A stretch of DNA of 64,000 nucleotides from Golubevia sp. BC0850 (taxonomy: Eukaryota; Basidiomycota; Exobasidiomycetes; Golubeviales; Golubeviaceae): positions 1 through 64,000 of the forward strand of contig JAAVVG010000038.1 in the NCBI GenBank assembly GCA_012976225.1. The letters are read 5' to 3'. Of this stretch, positions 1 to 10,611 are shown piece by piece. The notes under the pieces are model-generated. The model saw only the letters and a program-made list of their open reading frames with translations. It was not told the origin of the DNA and searched no databases. Positions within the stretch are counted from its first letter, which is position 1. The number at the start of each line of letters is the position of its first letter. The position numbers were made by a program, and so were the translations under genes.

Positions 1-1706
1 TCGACGCGTCCCCTCCAGAATGTTTCACCCTCAGGCCGGGCTGAATCTGTTTTCTCTCTCGAAGTTTCACCACCAAGCTAAGCTGAATCTGGTTTTTCGA
101 GCTCGCCTACCCTCAAAAGGAGCACGGTTTCCCAACAAAACTTCTTCTCCCTCCCTCCCTCTCACTTCACCGCCACTTTTCACCTTCACCCTCCTCTCTC
201 TGACTCCGAACTTCAACCTCTCATTCTCTGTTTCTTCCACTCGACATCTTTTTTAAATTGGTGAGTAAAGGAAGAGCCAGGAAAAAAGGGAAGGGGGAAA
301 AGGAAAAAGAGACAACGGATGGAAAGAAAGAAAAGGGGCTCCAGACATCGCAAAAACAAAAAAGAGCCATCTGAACCGGTTTTCGGGGAAGATGCAAGAT
401 GAGAGAAAAGTAGCTCAACAAAAAAAAGATAGTATCTTTCAAAAAGAAAAGCAACTCCTCGACTCTCCAAACCCGAGCCGGTTTTCGGTGCGTGTTGTGG
501 GAGGCAAACCAACTCATATGCAGAAGTTGGGTCAAGGTCGGAATCCAAGAGCTGTGAGAGGCTCTAGATTTGAATGACCATATCGACTTTTCGTCTCTAA
601 GGTAGGCCAGGCCTGAACACGTCAAACTCTAACCTGCGAGGGTGGAGCTTAGGACTGGTTTATCGACAGATGCTTTTTCAACGAAGCTGTCATTTTGAAT
701 TTTTTGCTTAATGAGGGTGAGATACGATTAGAGATACACCGCTTTCACAGTGGACAATCCTTCAATTCTAGACCGGTTTGCGGTTCAAAAGATTGAAGGA
801 AACAGACCAGCTTTCCGAGTTGGGTCAAGCTAGCTGTTGGATCATCGAACAGCAAAGGGACTCTCTCAGCCAGAGCTCAGAAAACACCCCCTTCTTCCAA
901 CCAGGCTAGGCTTCAAAGCACCTTCCCTTCTCTTTGGTCTCTCGCCCCACTCCACCATCTTCCCGTTTCTATATTCCTTCTCCTTCCATCTGCTTCAGTA
1001 ACATCCCAAGCTCACAAACCTCCAAGCTCTAATTCGACCTCATCTTGGTTTCAAGCAACGTCAATCAGTCGCCACCTCTAAATTCCAGACCTAGACAACT
1101 TCTCCTCTTCCCCTTCGCCCCTCTCTATCTTCTCTGTTCCAGCTCAAGTTGAAACTATTCCAGGATTGGAACCGCTACTCTTTTTCTTCCAAAAGACTCT
1201 AGTCGGGAAAAGGTCCGTTTCAAAGGCTTTGAAAGGCTGGTGATTCGAATGATCATATCGGTTTCTTGCCTATGGCAGTTAGTCCCTGGGTGCTCATTGA
1301 GCCGACAGTCAGGTGACCGGAAGCTCTCTCTTATCTCATCTCGCCTCTGGCAAGGAATCTGGACGTCGCTTGGCCACCCCTCGAAAAGTCACGAACTGGA
1401 AGAGGCCGTCAAGCGGTGGCTAGGATTCTTGCTGGAAGCATCTTCAAAAGCTATCCTTCAGCATTTTGGCTGGACGGATGGTAAGAGATCGATAGAATTA
1501 AATCACATCAACCTGGATCATTCTAAACTTGGGCTGGTGTTTCTTCAGGCAGGGGTCGAGGCAAGCAACAAGTCGACTTTCTTCGGCATCTGGATCTAGA
1601 GGATGTCAATTGGATATTGGCATCGTTCCTTTTGACCTTCGATATCTGATAGCAGACCATGTTCAACATCCGGTTCTTAGCCACTGTATCAAAGCTAGCT
1701 GTTGGT
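1..1706. other. Noncoding left end with a diverged duplication
   Basis: I find no convincing gene here. The reading frames are short, often lack ATG and do not join through plausible splice sites. The sequence is CT-rich. Segments around 560-900 and 1240-1780 resemble each other weakly: both contain a TCAAGCTAGCTGTTGG-like string, then CTCTCTCAGC, then AAACACCCC. This suggests an old tandem duplication whose right copy overlaps the last exon of the neighbouring thioesterase gene. The motif CCGGTTTTCGG also occurs twice, near 376 and 478. Confidence 0.5.
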
Positions 1707-1804
1707 TCAAGCAAATAGCAAGATGGCTCTCTCAGCTCGCTGAAGAAAGAGTTCATGAAACACCCCTTTTCTCACTCTTTTTTTTTTTTTTTTTTTTTTT
1801 TTTT

Positions 1805-1850
<46 letters not shown>

Positions 1851-2839
1851 AAAAAGCCACGAGTAGATGTGAGATTACGTAACGGCCTCAACAATTTAGA
1901 TCTGCTCACCTTTTCCCAATTCTTCCTCGTTTCTTCCTCGACTCCATATCCAGAAGTTGCAAACACAAACCAAGGAGGAATCGTTTTTCTTCCGCTCTTA
2001 GTCACGTAACGTGAAACTGCAGTACAATAGACCACCTGTTTACTGTAATGAGCAGGGGTCTTGAAACGTGCAACGACGTTGAGCCACTTCGATTCCCAAG
2101 AATCCACACATATTTCGATGACGTAGTTTGACATTCCAGGAATCTCCTTGTGGAAAGTGTAAGAGGCACCTCCTAGAGCCGAGAAGGCTCCATCAGCCTT
2201 GGAGGAGATGGAAGAGAGGAAGATGTCAGAAAGAAGATGCCAGCAAGGGGTGGATTGGCTTACTCACAAAAATCCTCGGATATCTACTGCACAGGAATTC
2301 CATACGCATGTAATCGACGTTCTTCGCATAAGAGCTGTTGCTCAAATGCAAATTGTAGCTGGAAGAAAACAGAAATCGAAGGCAGGGGTCAGACTCTCAA
2401 CTGAAGCGGCTCTGTCTCCTTCTCGACTTTCTTCTTCCACTGACTCGCAATCCTCTGGTCCAGCAAAGAATGTCCTAGTTAACCTGTCTTCGAAGACATC
2501 TTTCCCGATTGGTAAGGAATCGACTCTGATTTGTGGCTCGACTCCAGGTCTAGTTAACTGATGCCTCTTACTCCGAGTCCAGAATAGTAGAGGGTGAATA
2601 CTTGGAATCGTTCTCGCTCTCGAGAAGATGACGCTCCAAAGTAGTCGTAAATGCCAAAAGAGAGGGAAGCTGCGATGATTGAGAAGAAGAAGAACCCAAG
2701 GAAGCAATTGAAACCAGCTGGAAGTTCGATAATAAGGGAAAAGAGCCAGTGTTGGTAGAAGCATTAGAGATGAAGGAGAGAAGATGTAGGATAGTAGTGA
2801 GAACATAGCCGAAGGTCTGGAAACCGAAGTTGCTCCCAT
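1707..2839 (-). CDS. THEM6-like hot-dog thioesterase family protein
   Basis: Predicted membrane-associated thioesterase-like protein of about 268 residues; the substrate is probably an acyl-CoA or acyl chain, by family inference only. Proposed exons on the minus strand are 2839-2445, 2358-2268, 2197-1910 and 1739-1707. Exon 1 has a hydrophobic N-terminus (FSLLSYIF, LLPTLALF) followed by a basic stretch. Family landmarks follow in order: VFEDRLTRTFFAGPEDCDYN, LHLSNSSYAKNVDYMR, LGGASYTFHKEIP, ESKWLNVVARF and RYVTKSGRKTIPP. The first donor is GTCAGT. The last exon is the weakest part: its 170-bp intron contains a 72-nt A-rich tract on the coding strand, and the predicted tail is only 11 codons. 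The upstream in-frame GTG at 2845 was not used; the first ATG is at 2839. Confidence 0.82.
1778..1849. repeat. Long homopolymer tract (T27-CCC-T42)
   Basis: Seventy-two bases consisting of T apart from one CCC. On the minus strand it is an A tract inside the last predicted intron of the thioesterase gene. It may be a slippage-prone microsatellite or the tail of an old retroposed insertion; nothing else of a retroelement is visible beside it. Confidence 0.9.
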
Positions 2840-3481
2840 TTTCACTGGAGAAGGACGTTGTTGATGTGCGGAAGAGGAAGAAGGATTTGAAGACTTCCCT
2901 TTATACTCTGCCTTCCATATTCTAGAGCGGAAGGACCAACCCTTAGTTGAACTCGGTTATTCGGTATTTACAATTATCATTCAAGATGTGTTGGGGACTT
3001 GTCTCATCCATCTTTCTCGGTCTGTCGCTCGGAGTTTTGCAAGCCACGGAAGAATTGAGAATCGACTTCTGACTTCTACTGCTGCTGTTCTACAATTGTC
3101 TAGTGATGCGGAATTCAGCGATACATTATCGACCGTAAGATGGCATTGGCAGATAGGGAACAGAGAGAGGGTCGATTCGCTCACGTCATCCGTGGGAAAG
3201 AAAGAACGGCATCGTTATGAAAAGGGTATGAACAGTAATTTACAGCAAAGAAGATGGTTTCTAAGTTTTAGGTTGGAACACACTCCGATAGAGGTGAGAC
3301 TGGGGTATCGCAGACTAAGAGAGTAGAAGTGAGAGGGGAGTGGGATCTCTCAGATAGGTAGCTGATCATCAGGATAGACATCATGAGGTTCACTAAGAGA
3401 AAAAAACTAGTAGTGAATTGTCCGAGAAGCGTCGGTGATAGAGTAAAAATGCTGGATTCAAGTTGAGCTTCAGGTTCCCCT
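2840..3481. other. Intergenic: thioesterase promoter and ERG1 3' flank
   Basis: The region lies between the thioesterase start and the ERG1 stop. A 112-codon plus-strand frame at 2988-3326 lacks family-like composition or splice context and is not called. I see no RNA gene or repeat. Confidence 0.5.
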
Positions 3482-5631
3482 TCACCTCTTTAAATCATTG
3501 GCGCTGACTCTTGGAAACATTAACCAGTCGGTGAAACCATGACTGATTGACTTTCCTCCAATGTTGTTGGAGTTAGCAGAGCTCAAGTAGAAGAAAGCAG
3601 CCACCGCACAAACGACCATCCAAATATTCAAGTCTAAACCGAATACGTTTCCGCTCTTCTTGCCATCTTTGAGGTTGAATTTGGGAACATTGCTTTTCAT
3701 CTCGGTGAATACCACCGGTAACAGAACCACGCAAGCAGTCTTGAAGACTGCTACGGATTTGACTGCTAAACCTGGATATTCTAAGAGACTTGGCTTTCGC
3801 TCTAGGTTTTCTTTTGGATAGAATCTTGGTTGGGTGAAGAGTAGAAGGATTGAATAGATGGCGACTGAGAAGAAATGATAGACTAGAAGTAGAGGTGAAG
3901 GAGCTAAACCTGATAGTAATCGGACTGGTCCTCCAACGCATTCTCCTCCTAATTCGAAGTAGCCGAAGCATCCTTCTCGTAATACTGCTAGATTCTCGTC
4001 TATTAGGGCAACAAATTTCAAGAAAATGAAGCAATCGAATCAGTTTGAGAAAGAAGAAGAAGAGCGAGAAGAAGTAAAGATCTCTTCGATCCTACTCACC
4101 ATCGGCACCGAACAGAGAATAGAGAGCTTGAGCCAGGATGTTGATGACGCTGGCTAGACCTTTACGCTTCCAATGCCAGGATTTGAGAGCCGGCTTGATA
4201 GATTTCCAATCATTGAGATCCACCACCTTGCGATCTTCAGGTAGAGGAGGACCATCGAGGGTTGGTGGAGTCCAATCAGAATCTCCAAGGACAGTGGTAA
4301 GATGAACGGCGTCCCACAGACCGACTGACATTCCACCTGTGAGCGAGAGAGTTTCGAAAGGGAGTACGGTCAGCAGCAGACAGGTGTATGCGGGAGCAAA
4401 GGGAATGCTGCGAGGCCAATTGTGCTCGGGGAGGGAGGCTTCACTTCCAAGCGAAAGTGGCAATCCTGAAAGCGCCAGTCATCAACCAGCTCACTTCATC
4501 ACTCCTGGCCATTGCCCCTCCATCGTGCTTCCCTTGCCTCCGTTCTTCTCGAAGTCTGAACTCACCTCCAGTCAAAGGATGCCTCATGTTCATGGCATCT
4601 CCCACCACCACCACTCCTTCATTCTCCTTATTCTGTCCCTGCATACTAGGAGGCAAGAAGCTATTTGGCATACTCCTCAACCTCTGACCTTTGTCCAATT
4701 CGACTCTCAAGCAATCTTGCAAGACCTCCGGAATTTGAGGTAGAACTACATCTCTGACGTGTTTCTGAAGTTCTCCCTTTGATTGAGAAGGTAGCTTCTC
4801 ACCAGGAACATCTATTAGGATTCTAGTATGAGTTGAACCAATTTGATATAGAAGAACTGGACCTGAGCCACCTAGGACTACATGACCATGTCTTGGAGAT
4901 GGCAGTGGAGCGTGAGTCAACTCTAAACCTACGAAATTGGATCTGACGATTGGTGAAATTGAAGAACCATGAGTCTTTCTGAATTTGGAGAAACATCCAT
5001 CTGCAATGATTGTAATTGGGGCTTTGAATTTGACCTCGGTTTGAGCAGGTTCATCTTGATCTGGTTGTTGAGATTTGATAATTCCACCAACTCCAATCAC
5101 CTTCCCTTTCCCATCTTCCAAGACCTCCCTGACTGTACACTCTCTGAAGTCAACTTTTCCTTGTTCCTTCACCTTCTCTCTTAGAGCGTTAACAAACTTT
5201 CCGTGATGAAAACTTCTACCTTCAACTTTCCCACTGAAGCTCTTAACACCTTTACTTGCATCTTGTTCTTCTTGAGTGGGGTATGGAATCGGAACTGCTC
5301 TATCTCCGTAGAATACTTTGTAGCCTTCTACTGGGACTGAGTCAATTCCTTCCAAGCAGGATTCCATTCCTAAAAGCTTTAGAGCTCTGACTCCTCCTGG
5401 TTGGAGTAGTTCTCCTACGATTCTGTCTGGCTCTGTGAGATCTCTCTCTAGAAGAAGCACCTTTCTGCCTGAACGAGCTAGACCATAAGCCAATCCTGAT
5501 CCTACCACTCCAGCTCCTACCACTATGATATCGTACGAGGAGGAAGAGGTGGCCTGGAAGGAAGAGAGAAAGAGGAGTGATTAGAGGAAGACGGTGGGCG
5601 TTGAATTGGATTCATTCTTCGGACTCACCAT
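3482..5631 (-). CDS. ERG1: Squalene epoxidase (squalene monooxygenase)
   Basis: FAD-dependent enzyme that converts squalene to 2,3-oxidosqualene in ergosterol synthesis at the ER and lipid droplets; it is the allylamine target in fungi. Exons are 5631-5629 (only ATG), 5553-4566, 4336-4100 and 3999-3482, giving 581 residues. The N-terminus reads MATSSSSYDIIVVGAGVVGS, the FAD Rossmann GxGxxG. Also visible are LLLERD, GELLQPGGVRALKLLGM, the FAD-binding GDAMNMRHPLTGGGMSVG and DDENLAVLREGCFGYFELGG. Hydrophobic C-terminal segments (LLLVYHFFSVAIYSILLLF and another near residue 545) fit membrane anchoring. The initiator ATG is followed directly by a 75-bp GTGAGT intron; without that splice the FAD motif has no upstream in-frame ATG. 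The protein is somewhat longer than yeast Erg1 (about 496 residues), partly through an insertion near residues 160-170. Confidence 0.96.
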
Positions 5632-6544
5632 TGTTGTAATGAGTGTGATGTTTTGATGTTGATTTTGCTATTCTACAAGATCAATTACTTGAAAGAGAGG
5701 TGTAGGGAATGAATTGATATTGAATTTGTCCAAAGCTGATGATTAGCTAAGTTTTTCTGAAGTGGCACCACGTGGACAGGTAGGACTAGAATAAGAGCTC
5801 CAGAAACTTGCCACCGACAACCCATCTTCAAGAAAGAAAGCAAAGACTCTCGAACAATTTGGTGGACTCAAACATTTTGAAGTATTTAACAGTAGACATA
5901 AAGGAAACTCGGGGAAGCAAGATTCGACCGTCCTTTGACTCCAGTCCCTCCTTCTTCTGGACCAGTCGATGTTTTCTTCGATTTTTTTTTCCTGTTATCC
6001 TTGATTTTCCTTTTTATTTCAGTTTATGATCTCGCTTCTATTTCAATGTCCTTGCAAACCTCTCCAAAGAAGCCCAACCACAACCTCAACATCTCTCTCA
6101 ATTTTTTTGGAGGCATTTGAGAAGCTTGACTGCAGAGAAGGTGTCAAATCCAGAGCGGTAACCTGATCAATGGGTCTCAATGGGCATTGAAAAAAGGTGA
6201 GTCAGCTGTAACTAGATTGTGTCAAGGAGGTAGGAGTGTGGTTGAATCTACTGTAAAGAAGCCTGTTGACGACGCAACAATAGGAGTTGCTTTGATGGTG
6301 AGATGAATCAGTAAAGTTCTGGGTCATCTGGGTAGCTCCAAGAAAGCCCCTCGATGCCTCTGTATCATATAATCGTAGTGCAGCGGTTTAGGAAAAACGA
6401 AGAAACCTTGCAAGCGTAGGCAGGCGCAACTGATCCTCCTTCAAACAACATGATCTTTTGAAACAAAGTAGTCTACATACATCTCAAATTTTGGCTCATC
6501 CTACATGTAATCTGGAAGTGCGTTCTAAGTTCCAAGAATCACTC
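5632..6544. other. Intergenic region upstream of ERG1
   Basis: About 900 bases holding the ERG1 promoter and the 3' flank of the damaged F-box gene. It has T-rich runs near 5980-6020. Frames at 5808-6120 are short and low in complexity. I see no RNA gene. Confidence 0.5.
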
Positions 6545-7613
6545 TTAATATCCGCTACTGATATCGGCATCATCGACATAGTAATCGTAATCACGATCAT
6601 AGTAATCATGACCCTGCTCAGAGTCGTAACCAGTTGTCTTAACGAGCTCCTCCCAAACTTTTCCGAGCTCCCTTGGGCTATAGGAGTCTTTGTCTTGACT
6701 GAAAGAAGGAAAGAAGTGATCTTCTTCAATGAACGCGAAGGCTTCGAGTTCGTCAGCTCGGGGACCGCTTGGAAACACCATGCACAGATCAAAATCTTTG
6801 GTCTCCAATCCTAATTCAGCTTCCAGGGGTTTAACAAACTTGATTCTGTATTCACAGAAATGCTGGTCCAGGTAGCATCCCAGACCCAATTTTTTCTTGT
6901 CCTCTTCATTTTCTTTCCTTGAGGCATAGCAAGACAGCACGTAAGCTATAGTTCTTCCATTTGCTTGCATTCGTCCATTTGTTTGCATTCGTCCATTTGC
7001 TTGTATTCGTAGAATCTTGACAGATCCAAAAGAACGCTTGAAAGTTTCGGAACTTGAAGATTCTTGGGCCAGGTTGAAGCTGTAGAATCAGTGCAGGCAA
7101 CTTCTTTTAGAGCTGGGCAAGACTTGAAGATTGAAGTCCAGAATTCGACACCAGGTTGATGGGCGCTTAAGGAGTTAGCTAGGAATTTGAGTCTCTTGAG
7201 GCTGATAAATTCCAATCTGGCGTAACGAAAGTAAACGTGGATAGGAACTGCCACTGGTATGAACAATTCAGCGAGAGACTGAGCTGATAGAGGATCGGTC
7301 TCCAGGTAAGAAATCATGGAATCTGAATTGTTAACCGTAGTGACACAACCCTCGAATCTTGAACTTGCAGCAACGACGTAGAAGGCTTTACACTAGAAAG
7401 ATAATTCTTTCATTCTCCTGCTTTTGCTGCTGATCCAGTCTTCGTCGACCGCACTTTGAATTGCTTGACTCCAAAGCTCTACGGGGATAATTTGCTCAGC
7501 ATAATATTTCTGGAGGATCGAAAAGGATAGAAGAAAGCTCAAAAGTCAGTTTCGTATCTCACTTCCAAAGGCCGAGCTGCGACGAGATCCGGACTCACTT
7601 GGTGCTTTTTCAT
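6545..7613 (-). pseudogene. Damaged F-box/LRR-type gene (copy E)
   Basis: F-box adaptor relative; intact members would recruit substrates to SCF ubiquitin ligases. Exon 7613-7599 (MKKHQ) splices through GTGAGT to 7509, which continues in frame into an F-box, QIIPVELWSQAIQSAVDEDW. An in-frame TAG at 7393-7395 then interrupts the F-box just before CKAFYVVAASSRFEG, which continues in the same frame into leucine-rich sequence (ARLEFISLKRLKFLANSL, FKSCPALKEV). The frame changes at a three-unit 18-bp tandem repeat (6956-7009). Downstream sequence to 6545 is again coding-like, with an acidic Tyr/Asp-rich tail. Rare splicing cannot be fully excluded, but a pseudogene is the simpler reading. Confidence 0.7.
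6956..7009. repeat. Three 18-bp tandem repeats
   Basis: Three units of tccatttgcttgcattcg with one or two substitutions lie at 6956-6973, 6974-6991 and 6992-7009 inside the damaged F-box gene. The 18-bp unit keeps the frame, but the frame of the flanking coding sequence changes around it. Confidence 0.9.
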
Positions 7614-7957
7614 GATTCGAGAGAGTCTTTGGGATGACAAGATGATGTACTGAAAGAGTGGTTGAAGGGTTAGCCCTGTGAAGAGCAGCAATTGAATGAT
7701 TGGAAGAGAGAAGAAAGGTGGAAGAAGAATGCTTCCCCGGAAACGCAGACTGCTCTTCATTTCGACGCTTGCGAATGGTCTGAAGAGCTCGGAGAAAGCA
7801 TGCCACTTAAAAACATGAGTCTGACTGAGGATAAACCTTTATTGGACAGGAAAGAGGCGTCTTTATCCGAAGGATGTCGTCTGTCGTCTGTAGCCATGTC
7901 TCATTCCTCCACCATGCCATTCATGTTTCAAAAGGCGACCACAAGAGCTCGGCCGAG

Positions 7958-8636
7958 CTGAAGGCAGCTCCCAAACCTCCGGATGAAGAATGAATAGTGT
8001 CTGTAGGCTTTGGATCTTGCTGAAGAAGGTCTTCATCGCATTCTCCACTGCTATATCTCGGTAGAGCTTCCGTTCTGAACGAGGCACTGCCTTGTAAGAT
8101 TCGTATCGATTTGAGGTTGAAGAGACCAGCGAGTCCAGTTGAGAAAGAGGAATAGAAACTTGATTCTCGGAGTCGTTTCCTGACTGATAAAGAGCCAGTG
8201 ACTTGACTTGCGGTCCATATTGTATATCACTTTCTAAGACTTGAGAGAAAGCAGTCAGTTCAGATGGGCAGAGACTGAGGTTTCTGATGAGAGAGGGATA
8301 GTAACTTTGGTAGCCCAGTCTGGACGTCAGGGACAAGGCCCTGAGAGCCGAATCTCTCAGCCTTGAAGGAATCAAGAAGCGGATAGGTCAGTCGTGCGGA
8401 AAGAGCGCAAAGATCAAAGGAATGGACAGAGGCAGACAGCAGACAGGTGACAGGTGACAACTCACATCCTCATCTCTACTCTCTCTTCTTCATCCTCCAC
8501 CAACGTCCAGCTTCTGACTTGGTCTACTATTTGAGCTGACAACTCTTCCGGCAGAGCATCGATATTAGCCAGTGTTCTTCCCTCGCGAGTTTCTGATTGG
8601 CTTGATTTTAGATCTTGATTCAACGACGTTCGAGGG
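7958..8636 (-). repeat. 679-bp inverted repeat, left arm (truncated F-box gene copy A)
   Basis: This segment is the reverse complement of 16255-16933 over 679 bases without indels; I see one mismatch, near the upstream end (AAAATCAAG here, AAAACCAAG there). It carries most of an F-box gene on the minus strand: exon 1 with IDALPEELSAQIVDQVRSW, the GTGAGT intron, and exon 2 up to HPEVWELP. It lacks the initiator region present in the other arm, since similarity stops just inside codon 10. At the other end it runs into unrelated sequence, so this copy is truncated at both ends. Because the intron is present, it arose by DNA-level copying, not from mRNA. Confidence 0.93.
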
Positions 8637-8960
8637 TGGTGTGTGGCCTAGATCTACCAGCGCCCTTTAGATGAGTGTTGAGTGAGTGATTGAAGATTAA
8701 AGCATATGAGAATCAAGAATTCGGCTCGAAGGGGTAGGTTTGAGAGGAAAGCGAGTTTCACCTTTCTTCTCGTGGTTGAAAATCTCGGTCGCGTTTTCTT
8801 GCGATCCCTCCGAGATTGAAATGAGATTAACGGATTGGAACAACACACAAGCACAAAAAAGAAGAGGAATGCAGAAACCTAATAAACATTGAATTTTGAT
8901 AAAAGTACAAAGAAAGAAAGAATTGAACCTTGCTTCCCATTCCCTCCTCTCTCCCTTCCT

Positions 8961-10319
8961 TCAGGCCTTCTTCTTGACAATCCCAAAAGCACTTTTCCCT
9001 TTCTTTTTCTTGGCGACAGGAGCCAGAGTACTCCCATTCCCATTGCCATTCTTCATCAAAAGTTGAGCTCTAGCAGATTCTGAAAGTAAAGATTTAAGAT
9101 CTGGTTCCTTATCCTGACCATTTCTCGAAGACTCAGCCTTATTCAATTCTTCCTCTTCATCCAACGGTCTTGCTCTTTTAACGATTTGAGAACCAGAAGC
9201 TTGTGAATTACTTGAGGATCCGACGACAGTCGGTGATGGCATCTCCCCTTCAATTTCCTCCTCAACTTCAATATCCTGCATTTTATTGAAATATCTCCTA
9301 ACCAATTTCTCATCTTCTTCCAATGCTCTTTTCCTTTCGATTTCTTCCGGATCTGATTCCTTCAAAAGAGCCTCTTTCCTCTCTCTTTCCTTTCTAAGTT
9401 CTTCCATCACTTGACTTTCATCCACCCTCTCATTCCTAGCATTCCTAGTTCTAATGTCTTGTAAAGCATCTAAGATCTCCATCTCTCTCCTCGAATCTAG
9501 AGTACGAGATTCTAGAGATTTCATGGGATCTAGGTCTTCGGCTTCCGCAGCTTCTGCTTCAGCAGCTAGGAGATGAGCTAGAGGATCTAAGGATGTAGAG
9601 GCATCTGAAGCTTCTACTGCTGCTGCATCTCTCCAGGGTTCAAAATTTCTGGAGGCTCCATGTTCGGCGGCGTAGTCTGGAAAGAAGAAGAGGCAAAGGA
9701 GAGAGAAAGAGAGAGATAGAGAGAGATGGAGGGTTAGAATTGGACTGCGCTGAGGATTGAGATGGAACTTGGCAGTGGATCCTACTCTTTTGGCAATGGA
9801 ATAGATCCCATCAATATTCTCAACTCAATTTCCCAACATGAAGGGAAGCAAGAAACTCCAAAGGTAGAGTAGTTCCAAAAGCAAGCACCCTTTTCGACAT
9901 CCCACCTCCAACTTCATCCTAGCTCTTCTTCACCTGTCCCCCCTAAGTATGCAACTCAGAATAGATCTATCTCCATCTCGCCAACTAAATCCAAGCTCTC
10001 CTCTCCCTCTCCCTCGACCCAGTAACTCACCTGTATTCTTGGGATCAGTCTTGAAAGTGATCTCTGCACTACACCTAGGACATTTGATATAAAACCTAAA
10101 GATTTTGATCCCAAAGTATTCTTCTCCTTGGACGGTTTCTTTTCTGGCGTTGAATTTTTTACCTTTGTAAGTGTATTCACCGCAAGTGTTACATCTCATT
10201 GAGAAAGGTGCCATCAATCTTACCACTTGTTGAGCATCTTTTGGTTGCTTTCGACGAGGGATCTTAGCTGGATCAAAATCTGGTGGGAAATACTTGTTGA
10301 GCACTTTACGTTCTGACAT
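8961..10319 (-). CDS. YJU2: Splicing factor YJU2 (CCDC94/Cwf16 family)
   Basis: Spliceosome component that joins the Prp19-associated complex and promotes the first step of splicing, in the nucleus. Two exons (10319-10031 and 9676-8961) with a 354-bp intron give 334 residues. The N-terminus [20 protein letters not shown] is almost diagnostic. It is followed by a C4 zinc site ([11 protein letters not shown] and later [12 protein letters not shown]) around the conserved [10 protein letters not shown]. Exon 2 starts with [15 protein letters not shown], also conserved in the family. The remainder is charged coiled-coil ([17 protein letters not shown]) and ends in a basic [15 protein letters not shown] tail. 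It is divergent from the RMD-type gene, with about 290 bp between the two start codons. Confidence 0.96.
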
Positions 10320-10611
10320 TTTGAAGTGGAAGTAGGTGAAGAGACAAGAGAAGGAGGCTTGATTGGGTTTAAGGAGAAGAGGAGAGTGAATTGAATTGGA
10401 TGGGTTGCCTCCTGAACGTCTGAACACCTTCTCTCTCTCTCAATTCGTTCTGAACCCAGTCTACAACATTCAAGACCTAAATTACTGAATTGTCATCTGA
10501 TAGTAGCAAGAGGAGAGGAGCTTCAGATTAGGGTCAGAAGGAAGCAAGTAAGGAAGAAGTCAACGTTGCAATCTCTCTCCTCTTCTCTCTCTACTCTCTC
10601 CACTCTCAAAG
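10320..10611. promoter_or_regulatory. Shared divergent promoter, YJU2 / RMD-type gene
   Basis: 292 bases between two divergent start codons. The plus-strand side is CT-rich just upstream of the RMD-type ATG (near 10571-10608), a common fungal start-site context. I see no clear TATA box. Confidence 0.5.

Noticed and set aside
1772-2134. Protein ending in a poly-lysine tail
   Set aside because: The Lys run is translation of the A tract; the coding frame is better ended by the donor at 1909, before the tract.
6457-6814. Plus-strand 118-codon hydrophobic frame
   Set aside because: Antisense to the acidic tail of F-box copy E; the Ile/Val run comes from reverse reading of Asp/Tyr codons.
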